This document shows, piece by piece, positions 1 through 8,898 of a DNA stretch of 64,000 bases (position 1 is its first letter; the number at the start of each line of letters is the position of its first letter). The DNA comes from Bradyrhizobium sp. sBnM-33 (GTDB lineage Bacteria > Pseudomonadota > Alphaproteobacteria > Rhizobiales > Xanthobacteraceae): NCBI RefSeq assembly GCF_032917945.1, contig NZ_CP136624.1, forward strand, positions 1,240,001-1,304,000, read 5' to 3'. A model generated the notes under the pieces. It made no database searches. It saw only the letters and a list, made by a program, of their open reading frames with translations, and was not told where the DNA came from. Both the position numbers and the translations under genes were made by a program.

Positions 1-1
1 C

Positions 2-1144
2 GGCGGCGCGGCGGATCAGCTTGGGGCGCAAAGATCCTCGGTTGCCGGCATCGCCCTGTTCGCTCTCGCCTCACTGATCATTGCGCTTGCACCAGCCGGA
101 TTCGTGGTGGTCGGGGCACGTGCGCTGCAAGGGTTGGGGGCCGCGTTCGCCGTGGCCGGCACGCTTGCCGCGGTGACCGAAGCCGCGCCCGACTCGCGGC
201 GGGCGGAGGCGATCGGGGCATGGACCGGCTTCCTGATGCTTGGCTTCAGCATCGGTCCGCTCGTCGGCGGCGCCGTGACGCATTACGCGGGCTGGCGCTT
301 TATCTTCTGGCTGAACGTCGCCGCCATGGTGCCCGCAGCGCTGATGCTGCTGCGGCACCCCGGAGCGCAAGGCGGTCGCACGATGTCGATGGACTGGGTG
401 GGCCTTGGTATTCTCGCGGTCTTCATGGTGACGTTGATAACGGGGTTGCAGGCGTTGGCGCATGTTCGCGTCAATCCGCAAGCCGCAATCGTCCCGCTCG
501 CGCTGGCGCTGATAGCGTTCGGTGGACTGATCCGGACGGAGATACGGTGCCGTCAGCCGCTGGTGGACTTCGGCCTGTTTTCGAACCGGAATTTCGCGAT
601 CGCCGCCGGCCTCCTGTTCCTCGTGATGTTCGACATCATGACGCTGCTGCTCTACTACAACCTCTTTGCGCAATCCGCAGGCGGACTCGGCATGTCCGCC
701 GTTGCGGCCGGCCTTTCGCTGCTGCCGCTCTCCGTTGCGCTGTTCGCCTTCGCGCGAGCGGCTCCCTCCATTGGAATGAGGATCGGCGTGCGGCGCATGC
801 TGACAGGTGGATCGCTCCTGCTTGCGCTCGGCTGCGCGATCATCTGGTCGTCGTTGCAGATCGAAGCGAGGTTTGCGCTTCTGATGCCCGGTCTCTTTGT
901 CGCCGGCGCTGGAATCGCCCTCATTTACGCTTCGGCGCCGCGGCTCGGACTTGCAACGCTGCCCCAATCGCAGGCGGGAAAAGGCTCTGGGCTACTGAAT
1001 TCGTGCAGCTTTCTAGGCGGCACAGTCGGAGTGACGTTCGGAGGCATCGTCTTCGCGCTGAGTGGATTCTCCGGCGTGCCCGTGCTTCTGGGAGTTTCAG
1101 CGCTGGCTAGCGCGGCGCTCTGCCTTCGGCTGCACGCGGATTGA
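2..1144 (+). CDS. MFS transporter, DHA2 (EmrB/QacA-like) family, 3' part
   Basis: This is the downstream part (about 380 residues) of a drug:H+ antiporter-type major facilitator; the start lies before the window. The frame is open from base 2. Visible features are a run of hydrophobic helices, an ALQGLGAA-type helix, and GFLMLGFSIGPLVGG followed by WRFIFWLNV, the motif C / post-helix-5 signature of 14-TM DHA2 exporters. It should sit in the inner membrane and export small molecules by proton antiport. The substrate cannot be read. No adaptor or regulator is visible on this side. It ends 182 bases before the probable start of the DUF817 gene on the same strand. Confidence 0.85.
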   Translation, partial: GGAADQLGAQRSSVAGIALFALASLIIALAPAGFVVVGARALQGLGAAFAVAGTLAAVTEAAPDSRRAEAIGAWTGFLMLGFSIGPLVGGAVTHYAGWRFIFWLNVAAMVPAALMLLRHPGAQGGRTMSMDWVGLGILAVFMVTLITGLQALAHVRVNPQAAIVPLALALIAFGGLIRTEIRCRQPLVDFGLFSNRNFAIAAGLLFLVMFDIMTLLLYYNLFAQSAGGLGMSAVAAGLSLLPLSVALFAFARAAPSIGMRIGVRRMLTGGSLLLALGCAIIWSSLQIEARFALLMPGLFVAGAGIALIYASAPRLGLATLPQSQAGKGSGLLNSCSFLGGTVGVTFGGIVFALSGFSGVPVLLGVSALASAALCLRLHAD

Positions 1145-1326
1145 AAGTCCATTTGTCTGAGCAAAATCTGCAAATCTCCGCCCACCTTTGATCCCGATTG
1201 TCAGCCACCCTCCGCGGCGTGCATCACCTCCCGAACCAGGCTGCCCGGCGCCTCGGCCCGAGTGCCGCCGCCATCTGGCCGCCGCTACGCCGCTTCATCG
1301 CGCGCGAACATCGGCTCGGCCGCTTC

Positions 1327-2166
1327 ATGGCGCGGCGCCGCTCAACTTCAGCCCTTTACGAATTCCTCCGCTTCGGCGTGAAGCAGGCCTGGGCCTGCTT
1401 GTTCGGCGGCATCGCGATTTTCCTGATGGTCGCAACCTGGCTCTTTTATCCGGCGAGCGCGCCGCTTGCCCGCTACGACTTTCTGTTTCTCTGCATGATC
1501 GCCGTTCAGGTCGCCCTCTTCGCGGGCCGGCTGGAGACATCGGACGAAGCGAAGGTGATCCTGATCTATCATTTCGTCGGCACCGTGATGGAGATATTCA
1601 AGACGCAGGTCGGCTCCTGGATTTACCCGGAGCCGAATTTCTTCCGGATCGGCGGCGTGCCGCTATTCTCCGGCTTCATGTATGCCTGCATAGGCAGCTA
1701 TCTCTGCCGTGCGTGGCGCCTGTTCGATTTCGAGTTCTCCGATCACCCCCGGCGCCTCGGCCTCATCGTGCTCAGCGTCGCGATCTACGTCAACTTCTTC
1801 AGCCATCACTACATGGTCGATCTGCGCTGGATCCTGTTCGCATGGGCGGGCTGGATCTTCTTCGGCACCCGCGTGTATTTCAGGATCTGGCACGACCATC
1901 GTTCGATGCCGCTGTTGCTCGGGCTCGTGCTGGTGTCGCTCTTCATCTGGTTCTCGGAAAACATCGGCACGTTCACCAGGATCTGGCTCTATCCGTCACA
2001 GCAGCAGGGCTGGTCGATGGTGTCCTTCGGCAAGCTCGGGTCATGGTTTTTGCTGCTGATCATCAGCTACACGCTGGTAAGCCTGATCAATCCGCCGCGC
2101 GAGCGTGCGACCAGCGTCCGGGAAAGATTCAATTGCATGCCGGGTTGTTGGCATCCGCGACCGTGA
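1327..2166 (+). CDS. DUF817 family integral membrane protein
   Basis: A 279-residue multispanning membrane protein of the DUF817 (YoaT-like) family; function unknown. Family-typical segments are EFLRFGVKQAWACLFGG near the N terminus, LETSDEAKVILIYHFVGT and GSWIYPEPNFF in the middle, and about seven to eight hydrophobic helices. I chose the ATG at 1327 because family members begin just before the LRFGxKQAWACLFGG block; an in-frame TTG at 1198 would add 43 residues without family resemblance. The last dozen codons are probably read-through past the conserved region, and they overlap the end of the convergent GH79 gene by 38 bases, so the two 3' ends are interlocked. Confidence 0.75.
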   Translation: MARRRSTSALYEFLRFGVKQAWACLFGGIAIFLMVATWLFYPASAPLARYDFLFLCMIAVQVALFAGRLETSDEAKVILIYHFVGTVMEIFKTQVGSWIYPEPNFFRIGGVPLFSGFMYACIGSYLCRAWRLFDFEFSDHPRRLGLIVLSVAIYVNFFSHHYMVDLRWILFAWAGWIFFGTRVYFRIWHDHRSMPLLLGLVLVSLFIWFSENIGTFTRIWLYPSQQQGWSMVSFGKLGSWFLLLIISYTLVSLINPPRERATSVRERFNCMPGCWHPRP

Positions 2167-3703
2167 GGAAGGTAATGGTGGCAGGCGCGATCTCAACCGA
2201 ACCCGGTGGCGACGTCACCGCTGCGAGCCGCGGAAGACCGTCATTCGGGCCGAGATCCAAAACTGTTCCATTCAGCTTCACGCCGGCGCTTTCCAGATGA
2301 TCCGCCGACAGCGTGTAACGCTCGCTGGCCGCGGGCAATCGCAAGAGGGCAGTGGCCGTCCTGTCCGTATTGATGGCGAGCAATATGACGGCCCCACGTT
2401 CGCCTCGCCGGCAATGCGCGTACAGGTGAATCCCCTTGTGCACGCCGGCGTCGAGAACGGTCGTTCCCATCAGTCTGCGCCACAGCAGCGCCGCCCAGTA
2501 ATTTGGCCGCGGCCGCAGCGTCGTCTCGTCAAGCAGGCCGTAGTCGCTTGCCGCCAGCGTGTTGTGCGCCACCATCTGGACGCCGGCCCTGGCAAGCCGG
2601 CCAAGCTGATCGAGATATCGGAACGTATCGAGGAACGTGGCAGCCCAGGGATTGCCGCCGCAGGCTGTCTCGGCGGTTTCGGTCAGCCACATCGGTCTAC
2701 CAGGCGTAAACTCGTCTCTCAGCGATCGGTAGAACGCGAGCGTCTGCTCCGTGCTCTTAAGCCACGCTTCCGAAAGGGCGGCCTCTTGTGTGGTTTGGCC
2801 CGGAATTCCGGAGCATCGCTGCGAGAGGGCGCCATAGTGATGATAGGAAAACGCATCGATGCCGGGGCCGGATGCGGCAAGCAGATCCCGCGTACTGATG
2901 AAGCCGGAGCCGGACTGCGACGCTGTTGTCTCGCCAATCGAACCAGGGCCCAGAACGATCACATCCGGTTCGTTGTCCCCGATGAATGCAACAAAGGCTT
3001 TGAAGTCCCGCCCGTAAGCTGCCGCGTCGTATCCTTTCGGCGCGCCGCCCATGGCGGCCAGCGTCGGTTCGTTCATGAACTCAGCGGCGGCAATTCTGCC
3101 ACCGATGGATCTGGTGTAGGCGAACAAGCGACGCGCCTGATCGCTCCGCCATCGACCTGCTGCGTCCCGGGCACCGGGGCTTATCGCCATCGACGTCACG
3201 ATCTCTGCATTGACCGCGCGGGCAAAGTCGATGACGCCTTTCCAGCGCTCGCGGCTCAGCACCGCGCGGAAGCCGTTGGGCGGCGTTGATGGCGTCTCAT
3301 CGCTTTCAGCAAAGTAGGTGCTATTGGCCCAGGTGCCGCTGACGCGCAGGTAGGCCGGGGCCAGCGCGGCAGCCAATGCGCGCAGCCGGGCGTTCGAGAG
3401 ATCGATGGGCTTTCGATATTCGAAGAGGTCGGGATTCGCGCCGGCTGGAAGATTCCCAGCATTATCACCACCTCGATCTGACGGCGCTGCTGCGCTCGCC
3501 CTGTAAGGCTTCCAGAAGCGTCCGCCGGTGACCTCGACCATTTCCACATTGTACGATTGAAAGCGCTCGTCGACGGTGCCGAGACGCGGCAATCGTGAAG
3601 GGTCGACGGAGAGCGTCGGCGCCTGGGCGGCCGCCTTCTGGATTCCCGTGAGTGCGGCGATCACAATTACAATTCCGACTTTGAAACCACTGGACCTGGT
3701 CAT
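2129..3703 (-). CDS. Secreted glycoside hydrolase, GH79 (heparanase/beta-glucuronidase-like)
   Basis: A 524-residue probable exo-hydrolase of the heparanase clan with a (beta/alpha)8 barrel. The N terminus (about 25 residues ending AAAQA) is a signal peptide, so it acts in the periplasm or outside. Key motifs are LRVSGTWANSTYF, FMNEPT with the acid/base Glu at about residue 212, and MWLTETAE with the nucleophile Glu at about 342, followed by LDTFRYLDQLGRLARAGVQ and SDYGLLDE, all in family order. The C-terminal 100 residues look like the usual beta-sandwich. I chose the ATG at 3703 (AGGA upstream, good signal peptide) over an in-frame start 55 codons upstream. The substrate is inferred only: glucuronide or 4-O-methyl-glucuronide ends of plant or surface glycans. 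Confidence 0.8.
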   Translation of the reverse strand: MTRSSGFKVGIVIVIAALTGIQKAAAQAPTLSVDPSRLPRLGTVDERFQSYNVEMVEVTGGRFWKPYRASAAAPSDRGGDNAGNLPAGANPDLFEYRKPIDLSNARLRALAAALAPAYLRVSGTWANSTYFAESDETPSTPPNGFRAVLSRERWKGVIDFARAVNAEIVTSMAISPGARDAAGRWRSDQARRLFAYTRSIGGRIAAAEFMNEPTLAAMGGAPKGYDAAAYGRDFKAFVAFIGDNEPDVIVLGPGSIGETTASQSGSGFISTRDLLAASGPGIDAFSYHHYGALSQRCSGIPGQTTQEAALSEAWLKSTEQTLAFYRSLRDEFTPGRPMWLTETAETACGGNPWAATFLDTFRYLDQLGRLARAGVQMVAHNTLAASDYGLLDETTLRPRPNYWAALLWRRLMGTTVLDAGVHKGIHLYAHCRRGERGAVILLAINTDRTATALLRLPAASERYTLSADHLESAGVKLNGTVLDLGPNDGLPRLAAVTSPPGSVEIAPATITFLTVADANNPACN

Positions 3704-4014
3704 GGCATTGTCCTCGGAGGAGCGCCCGCCGAGCAGCTCGGAATGCACGCGCCGGAGCGATGCCGACCGCGACAGCATTCCTTTCCGCGGAGCGAAGGGG
3801 AACAATTGCAGTTCGCTCATTGCCAAAGAAAGTGGAAGCCACTTGCGAAATGATCGAATAATAGCCATGTATGGTCAATCGAGTTTCGGCCGAACGACTT
3901 GGCCTCGCCGCTCATAGCGCGCCTGACTGACGACCCTCTCCCCAGACCTCGAAATTAGCCTGCTGCGTTCTTGAGCGCGGTTCCAAACACATCTATCTTG
4001 AAGGACGATCTCCC

Positions 4015-4224
4015 ATGAATACGGGAACTGTGAAGTGGTTTAACAGCCAAAAGGGTTTCGGCTTCATTCAGCCGGACCAGGGAAGCCAAGATGTTTTCGT
4101 TCATATCAGCGCTGTCGAACGCGCCGGCATGAGTACCCTCAACGAGGGACAGAAGGTTTCCTTTGACGTCGTTGCAGATCGCCGGACTGGCAAATCTGCC
4201 GCGGAAAATCTGCGCGCCGCGTAA
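4015..4224 (+). CDS. cspA: Cold-shock domain protein (CspA family)
   Basis: A 69-residue single-domain nucleic-acid chaperone. It has the complete cold-shock domain: [15 protein letters not shown] with RNP1 KGFGFI, then DVFVHIS (RNP2), then [22 protein letters not shown]. It binds single-stranded RNA/DNA and melts secondary structure in the cytoplasm. AAGGA sits upstream of the ATG. It is a single-gene unit closed by a strong intrinsic terminator at 4288-4325. Rhizobiales carry several csp paralogues, so the symbol denotes the family, not strict orthology to E. coli cspA. Confidence 0.93.
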   Translation: MNTGTVKWFNSQKGFGFIQPDQGSQDVFVHISAVERAGMSTLNEGQKVSFDVVADRRTGKSAAENLRAA

Positions 4225-4287
4225 TCTGCCGCAACCGACGCCATGCTGCTTTGACCACGGATGTACTGGCAGAGCCTTTGGTTCGCG

Positions 4288-4325
4288 ACTCCGCGCCGGG
4301 TTTACCGGTCGCGGAGTTCTTTTTT
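4288..4325 (+). terminator. Rho-independent terminator of the cold-shock gene
   Basis: ACTCCGCG (4288-4295) pairs with CGCGGAGT (4310-4317) around a GC-rich loop, followed at once by a run of T (4318-4325). It lies 64 bases after the csp stop codon. Confidence 0.85.
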
Positions 4326-4437
4326 GCATATCGCGGCAATGCCGCCAAGCTGGCCTTTAAGACTTGGCCTTAAGACTTAGCCTTGAGCAGTCTGTTGGCG
4401 GTGGCCTGCCCGTTGAAACAAAACTGAGGTCGGGAAC

Positions 4438-5652
4438 GTGCCTACCAATATCAATCTAGATCAGGAACATGATGACATCATGTACCCGCAGGTCCTCCCG
4501 TTTCTTTTGGTCCACGCAGGGTGCGTCGCGGCGTTCTGGTCGGGCATCACATGGCAAGCGACTGCAATTTGCGTCGTTCTATATTGGCTGCGCATGTTTG
4601 CGATCGGTGCCGGGTATCATCGGTATTTTTCGCACCGAGCTTACTCGACAAGCCGGGTGTTTCAATTCATCCTTGCATTCCTTGCCCAAAGCAGCGCTCA
4701 GAAAAGCGTCCTTTGGTGGGCTGCGAAACACCGACATCACCATCTTCATTCAGATTCCGAGCTAGATGTGCATTCACCCCGGCACAAAGGCTTCGTGCAC
4801 AGTCATGTCAGCTGGATCTTCTATCGACAGCACGATGCAACCGATCTGGTAAAGGTTTCGGATTTTGCATCGTATCCTGAGTTGATGTGGCTGCACAAAT
4901 TCGAGGTTTTGCCAGCGGTCACGATCGCTGGTCTCTGCTTCCTCATCGCCGGATGGCCGGGGCTCGTGGTCGGCTTCCTCTGGAGCACCGTCGTTCTGTA
5001 TCATGCAACGTTTTGCATCAATTCCCTAGCACATGTTCACGGACGCAAGCGGTATGTTACGGGCGATGATTCCCGCAACAATTGGCTGCTGGCTCTCCTT
5101 ACGATGGGTGAGGGCTGGCACAACAATCATCACGCGTACCAGAGCAGCGCTCGGCAGGGCTTCCGTTGGTGGGAGATTGATGGGACCTATTATGTTCTAG
5201 TGGCCTTGTCCTGGCTCGGGATTGTCTGGGATCTAAAGAGGCCGCCGGAGCCGGTTCTGCGCAATGAGCAGCGATTGGGATCACGAGTGCTAAGCCGAAC
5301 GGCTGAGCAGCTCGCTAGACGTTTCAACCCCGAACACATCGCGCAGGCTATCAAATCATCAGTCCACGAGACCGAATTGTGGTCGGTGCGGGACGCGCTG
5401 CTTCTATTGCAGCAGCGGGCCGATTTGCGTTGGAATCTGCATCCGCCTCACATGCCAACTCGTGACCAGCTACTCGCTGCAGCCCAGGAGATGTTCGCGA
5501 AGACCAGATTTTTGGACGACATCGTCGAGCGTGCATATGGGGTCCTGATCGAATCTGTCGGATCTCTATTGATCAGTCCACCTCGGTTGGCCGTGGCAAA
5601 TTCGAAATCGCAAGCGAGCATGGATAGCAGACACCCATCCTCAAATGGCTGA
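4438..5652 (+). CDS. Acyl-CoA/acyl-lipid delta-9-type fatty acid desaturase
   Basis: A 404-residue membrane di-iron desaturase. The three histidine boxes are HRYFSH (about 61-66), HRHHH (about 98-102) and HNNHH (about 228-232), the spacing of stearoyl-CoA-type desaturases, with hydrophobic helices before and between them. It should introduce a cis double bond into membrane acyl chains using O2 and reductant. The GTG at 4438 has a GAGGTCGGGA-type ribosome site; an ATG at 4480 is an alternative. Residues 280-404 form a hydrophilic C-terminal extension without His boxes. Lying just after a cold-shock gene suits a membrane-fluidity role, but the csp terminator separates the transcripts. Confidence 0.88.
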   Translation: MPTNINLDQEHDDIMYPQVLPFLLVHAGCVAAFWSGITWQATAICVVLYWLRMFAIGAGYHRYFSHRAYSTSRVFQFILAFLAQSSAQKSVLWWAAKHRHHHLHSDSELDVHSPRHKGFVHSHVSWIFYRQHDATDLVKVSDFASYPELMWLHKFEVLPAVTIAGLCFLIAGWPGLVVGFLWSTVVLYHATFCINSLAHVHGRKRYVTGDDSRNNWLLALLTMGEGWHNNHHAYQSSARQGFRWWEIDGTYYVLVALSWLGIVWDLKRPPEPVLRNEQRLGSRVLSRTAEQLARRFNPEHIAQAIKSSVHETELWSVRDALLLLQQRADLRWNLHPPHMPTRDQLLAAAQEMFAKTRFLDDIVERAYGVLIESVGSLLISPPRLAVANSKSQASMDSRHPSSNG

Positions 5653-5952
5653 TGCCTCCATTCTTGTGTAACCAGTGGCGTTTACCTCAAGCGTCCCCAT
5701 ATAAGGTGCATGGCTAGCTGGCAAATCCGGCACGCAGGAGCCGGAAGGCGAAGACTTAGCTCCGACAGATGCTGACCGGGGTCGTTCGTACACGTAGCCC
5801 AGCGTGGACCACGGGGCGACGCGCATGCCGAAGCCAATAAGATCGCCGCTGGGCGGCCTGCGTCGATTAGAGCAGCGGGGGTCACAGAACCCTATCTATC
5901 TGCATTCAACTTGATTCGTGACCAGCGCGGCAATTTTCATAAGGAGCAGTGT

Positions 5953-6189
5953 ATGCGAAAACTTCCCAAGCCTACCGAACAAGAGATCAATGAGGGACCC
6001 CAAACAGTATCTTTTCAGATTGCGAATGGAAACGCGCGGCAGGGCTGCATACTGCAAACCAGCTTCCCTACGAAGGCACAGGCGCAGAAGTACCTTCTCG
6101 CGAATTGGCCGATCATCGAAAAGATGGCTCGCGACGCTCTCGCGACGGGGACCGTTGAAGGCGGCCAGCTCAAGCTCACGATGATCTAA
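5953..6189 (+). CDS. Small hypothetical protein (78 aa)
   Basis: A 78-residue soluble protein I do not recognise. It has a near-perfect AAGGAG ribosome site (5941-5946) seven bases before the ATG, which strongly supports translation. It has a basic start (MRKLPKPTEQEI), a central strand-rich part with one Cys (RQGCILQT) and a C-terminal amphipathic stretch. No signal peptide or membrane segment is seen. It stands alone between the desaturase and the lytic transglycosylase. The 300 bases before it (5653-5952) show no gene or clear signal. Confidence 0.6.
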   Translation: MRKLPKPTEQEINEGPQTVSFQIANGNARQGCILQTSFPTKAQAQKYLLANWPIIEKMARDALATGTVEGGQLKLTMI

Positions 6190-6386
6190 ACAGCCCATGC
6201 GGACGGAGCAGACACCGTTACGTCGCTATCATGATCGATCTTGATTCATGACGGGCCCCGTGGGTAAAACCGCATGTGGCCGCACGCGCCCATACCCGGA
6301 TTTATGAGTAGACGCCCTAGACCGCCGCCAACGTTGCGTTAAGCTGGCCGCGCGAGCGAAAAGTCGGTAGAGCCGAGGAACTCGGG

Positions 6387-7187
6387 ATGTTCAAGAGCAA
6401 GAGATTTACGACGGCCATTTTCCTGACCTTGGCTATCCTCGCATCTGCAGGCCCCCCATCCCACGCCGCCCAATGCGGCAATTCCGCCGCCGGCTACGAA
6501 TCCTGGAAGCAGCAATTCGCCGGCGAAGCCCGAGCAAAAGGCATCAGCGCTTCGACCATCCAGGCCTTGATGGCGACGAACTACGCGCAGGCGACCATCA
6601 ACGCCGACCGCGGCCAACGCAGTTTCAAACTTTCGCTCGATCAGTTTCTTGCCAAGCGCGGCGCCACCACGATCGTCGCGAGGGGGAGGCAGCTCAAGCA
6701 ATCGCAGGCCGCGCTGTTCGCTTCCATTCAGAGCCGCTATGGCGTGCCGCCGGGGCCGCTGCTTGCGATCTGGGGGATGGAGACCGGGTTCGGCAGCCAG
6801 CGCGGCAATCAGAACATGCTCGCCTCGATCGCGACGCTGGCCTATGACTGCCGGCGCTCGGAATATTTCACCGAGCATCTCTACGCGGCGCTGCAATTGA
6901 TCGACCGCGGCGCGCTCCCTGCCAGCCAGCGCGGCTCGATGCATGGCGAGGTCGGGCAGACGCAGTTCATGCCCAAGGCCATTCTGGCCTACGGCACCGG
7001 CAATCTCGAAAACGCGGCCAACGCGCTGATGTCGACCGCGAACTTTTTGAAGGCGCATGGCTGGCGCGCGGGTGCCGGCTATCAGCCGGGCGAGCCGAAT
7101 TTCGCCGCCATCCAGGCCTGGAATGCCGCGGGCGTCTATCAGAAGGCGATCGCGCTGATGGGTCGTCAGATCGACGGCGGGGAGTAG
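6387..7187 (+). CDS. Lytic murein transglycosylase, MltB/SLT_2 type (copy 1)
   Basis: A 266-residue periplasmic enzyme that should cleave the MurNAc-GlcNAc bond of peptidoglycan with formation of 1,6-anhydro ends. It begins with a signal peptide (MFKSKRF...ASAGPPSHAAQ). The MltB-type catalytic block is PLLAIWGMETGFGS with the catalytic Glu at about residue 132; further family motifs are GQTQFMPKAIL and the AW[N/D]..xVYQKAIA end. The GAGGAA upstream of ATG 6387 supports the start. A clear paralogue follows at 8899; the pair is now separated by an IS4-family element. Confidence 0.88.
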   Translation: MFKSKRFTTAIFLTLAILASAGPPSHAAQCGNSAAGYESWKQQFAGEARAKGISASTIQALMATNYAQATINADRGQRSFKLSLDQFLAKRGATTIVARGRQLKQSQAALFASIQSRYGVPPGPLLAIWGMETGFGSQRGNQNMLASIATLAYDCRRSEYFTEHLYAALQLIDRGALPASQRGSMHGEVGQTQFMPKAILAYGTGNLENAANALMSTANFLKAHGWRAGAGYQPGEPNFAAIQAWNAAGVYQKAIALMGRQIDGGE

Positions 7188-7236
7188 GGCGGTCGCCGAC
7201 CTCCGAAGCCAATCGCTCCGTCGTCCCTGCGAACGC

Positions 7237-8724
7237 ACTAGCAGATGCACACATTGCCGGCTGCGACGGAATGACTCGATGTCTTGATTTGGCCTTCCGC
7301 AGCGACGGTCTGCTGTGATTCTGTATCTGGCACTTCGATTCCATTGAGGTGCCAAGATGTTGAACGAACAATTCAGGCTTGGTCGGTTCGGGGATGGCCG
7401 TCTCGATAAAGGGGGGCGGCTCTGCTCGAAGGGATGGTCACGCGCGCCAGCTCGTGCTTGCGTCGAGCGGCGGATGGTGATCGGGCCAAGATAGTCCGAT
7501 ACGGCCGATTTCTCGCCAATGAGAACGTGAGCTTGGAAGCACTGCTCGCAGGCTGGGGCGAACAGACGGCGGTTGCGGCGGCCGGCCGGCACGTGCTGGC
7601 GATCCAGGATACAAGCGAGATCAACTTTAGGACCCAACCCGAGCGTCGGCGCGGGCTGGGTGAGATCGGCAAAGGGAACAGCCACGGCTTGCTGTTGCAT
7701 GCGATGGCCGCCGTGGATGCCGCCAGTGACGCCTGTCTGGGGCTGGTAGGCGGGAAGATTTGGACGCGCCAGGGCCGGGTTACGGTGCCGCACGATCAGC
7801 GGCCACTGGAGCAGAAGGAGTCGGAACGTTGGATCAGCACGGCCCATCGAGCCAAGCAGGTGCTCTCTGCGGCCACGATGGTCACGGTGATCGACGATCG
7901 CGAGGGCGACATCTATGCCAAATGGGCGAGCGTATCGGCCTCAAACTTCCATCTGTTGACGCGGAGCATGCATGATCGCGTGCTGGCCGACGGTGCAAGC
8001 ATGTATGCCACCGCCAGCAGTTGGCCCGTCGTCGACACTGCCACCATCGACGTTGTGGCGCGTGCCGATCGGCCCGCCCGACAGGCCAAGCTGGTGCTGC
8101 GGTTCGGTCGGGTCACCCTCAGAAGGCCGCAGAACGCGTCTGCCGACTTACCGCGGACAGTCGAACTCGCTTTGGTCGAGGTCGTTGAAGTCGATCCGCC
8201 AGCGGGCGTCGAGCCGCTGCACTGGTACCTGCTGACGACCCATGACGTGAACGATGTCGCGTCTGCCTGGCAGATCGTCAACTGGTACAAAAAGCGTTGG
8301 ATTATCGAGCAGCTGTTCCGCCTGATCAAAACGCAGGGGCTGCAACTCGAAGACAGCCGGATCGAAACCGCCGATCGGCTGCTCAAGCTCACCGCGATCG
8401 CCGCCAAGGCTGCCGTCGTGATCCTGCAACTGGTTCAGGCTCGCGACGGACGCAGCGCCGAACCTGCCAGCAACGCGTTCAACAAAGAGCAGATCAAGCT
8501 GCTCGCCGCACTGGCCACCAAGTACGAAGGCAGAACCAAACTCCAAAGCAATCCACATCGCCCGCAAACCTTGGCTTGGGCCTCATGGATCATTGCTCGC
8601 CTCGGCGGATGGGATGGATACCCTCGCACCAAACCCGGCCCCATCACCATGAGGCATGGCCTCCAATACTTCTTGGGCGTGGCTTCCGCCTGGGAGACCC
8701 TCAAAGATGTGTGAATCAGCTAGT
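7237..8724 (+). mobile_element. IS4-family insertion sequence (about 1.49 kb) inside a palindromic repeat
   Basis: The ends are near-perfect 19-bp inverted repeats: ACTAGCAGATGCACACATT at 7237-7255 and, read on the minus strand, ACTAGCTGATTCACACATC at 8724-8706 (16 of 19 match). They are flanked by a candidate 8-bp target duplication, GCGAACGC (7229-7236) against GCCAACGC (8725-8732), with one mismatch. The outer flanks (CGTCGTCCCTGCGAACGC on the left, CGCAGGGACCCATA on the right) fit together as one known type of intergenic palindrome, so the element inserted in that repeat. It carries one transposase gene. Confidence 0.8.
7357..8714 (+). CDS. IS4-family transposase, split by a -1 frameshift at an A3G6 run
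   Basis: A DDE transposase of the IS4 family. The main frame (in-frame ATG at 7434, to 8714) has the first Asp in AIQDTSEINF, the second in VIDDREGD, and the family signature Y-2-R-3-E-6-K in WYKKRWIIEQLFRLIK. The natural N terminus, MLNEQFRLGRFGDGRL from ATG 7357, is in another frame. The frames join by a -1 shift at AAAGGGGGG (7408-7416), giving ..DKGGAALLEGMVT. Without the shift the 7357 frame stops near 7494. This is either programmed -1 slippage, as used by other IS families, or an inactivating indel; a start at 7434 would lose about 26 residues. Confidence 0.85.
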
Positions 8725-8728
8725 GCCA

Positions 8729-8825
8729 ACGCAGGGACCCATAACCACAGGCGGCAATTTGTTGAAGCCAAGCCGTTAAACAGCCCGCTTCAACAACATC
8801 GGCCGCGGCGTATGGGTCCCCGCGT
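8729..8825. repeat. Long intergenic palindrome (Bradyrhizobium-type dispersed repeat)
   Basis: The arms ACGCAGGGACCCATA (8729-8743) and TATGGGTCCCCGCGT (8811-8825) are inverted repeats with one mismatch. Inner segments around GTTGAAGC and GCTTCAAC (8761-8792) also pair, so the whole 97 bases can form a cruciform or RNA hairpin. The left outer arm (about 7219-7236) is cut off by the IS4 element. I recognise the consensus as a common dispersed repeat in Bradyrhizobium intergenic regions. Confidence 0.65.
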
Positions 8826-8898
8826 GCGCGAGGACGACGAGGTTTCGCGCACGTTTTTCCCATGGCATGATCGGCACGAGACTTAACAAGGGATTCGC

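Noticed and set aside
1188..2300. 370-codon frame overlapping the DUF817 gene
   Set aside because: Out-of-frame shadow rich in Arg/Pro; the DUF817 frame has the family motifs and membrane helices.
4226..4360. Further small frames after the cold-shock gene
   Set aside because: They overlap the clear terminator and have no ribosome site or protein-like composition.
6339..7847. 502-codon open frame on the minus strand
   Set aside because: It crosses the border of the IS4 element and lies opposite the transglycosylase and transposase genes, so it cannot be an old gene.
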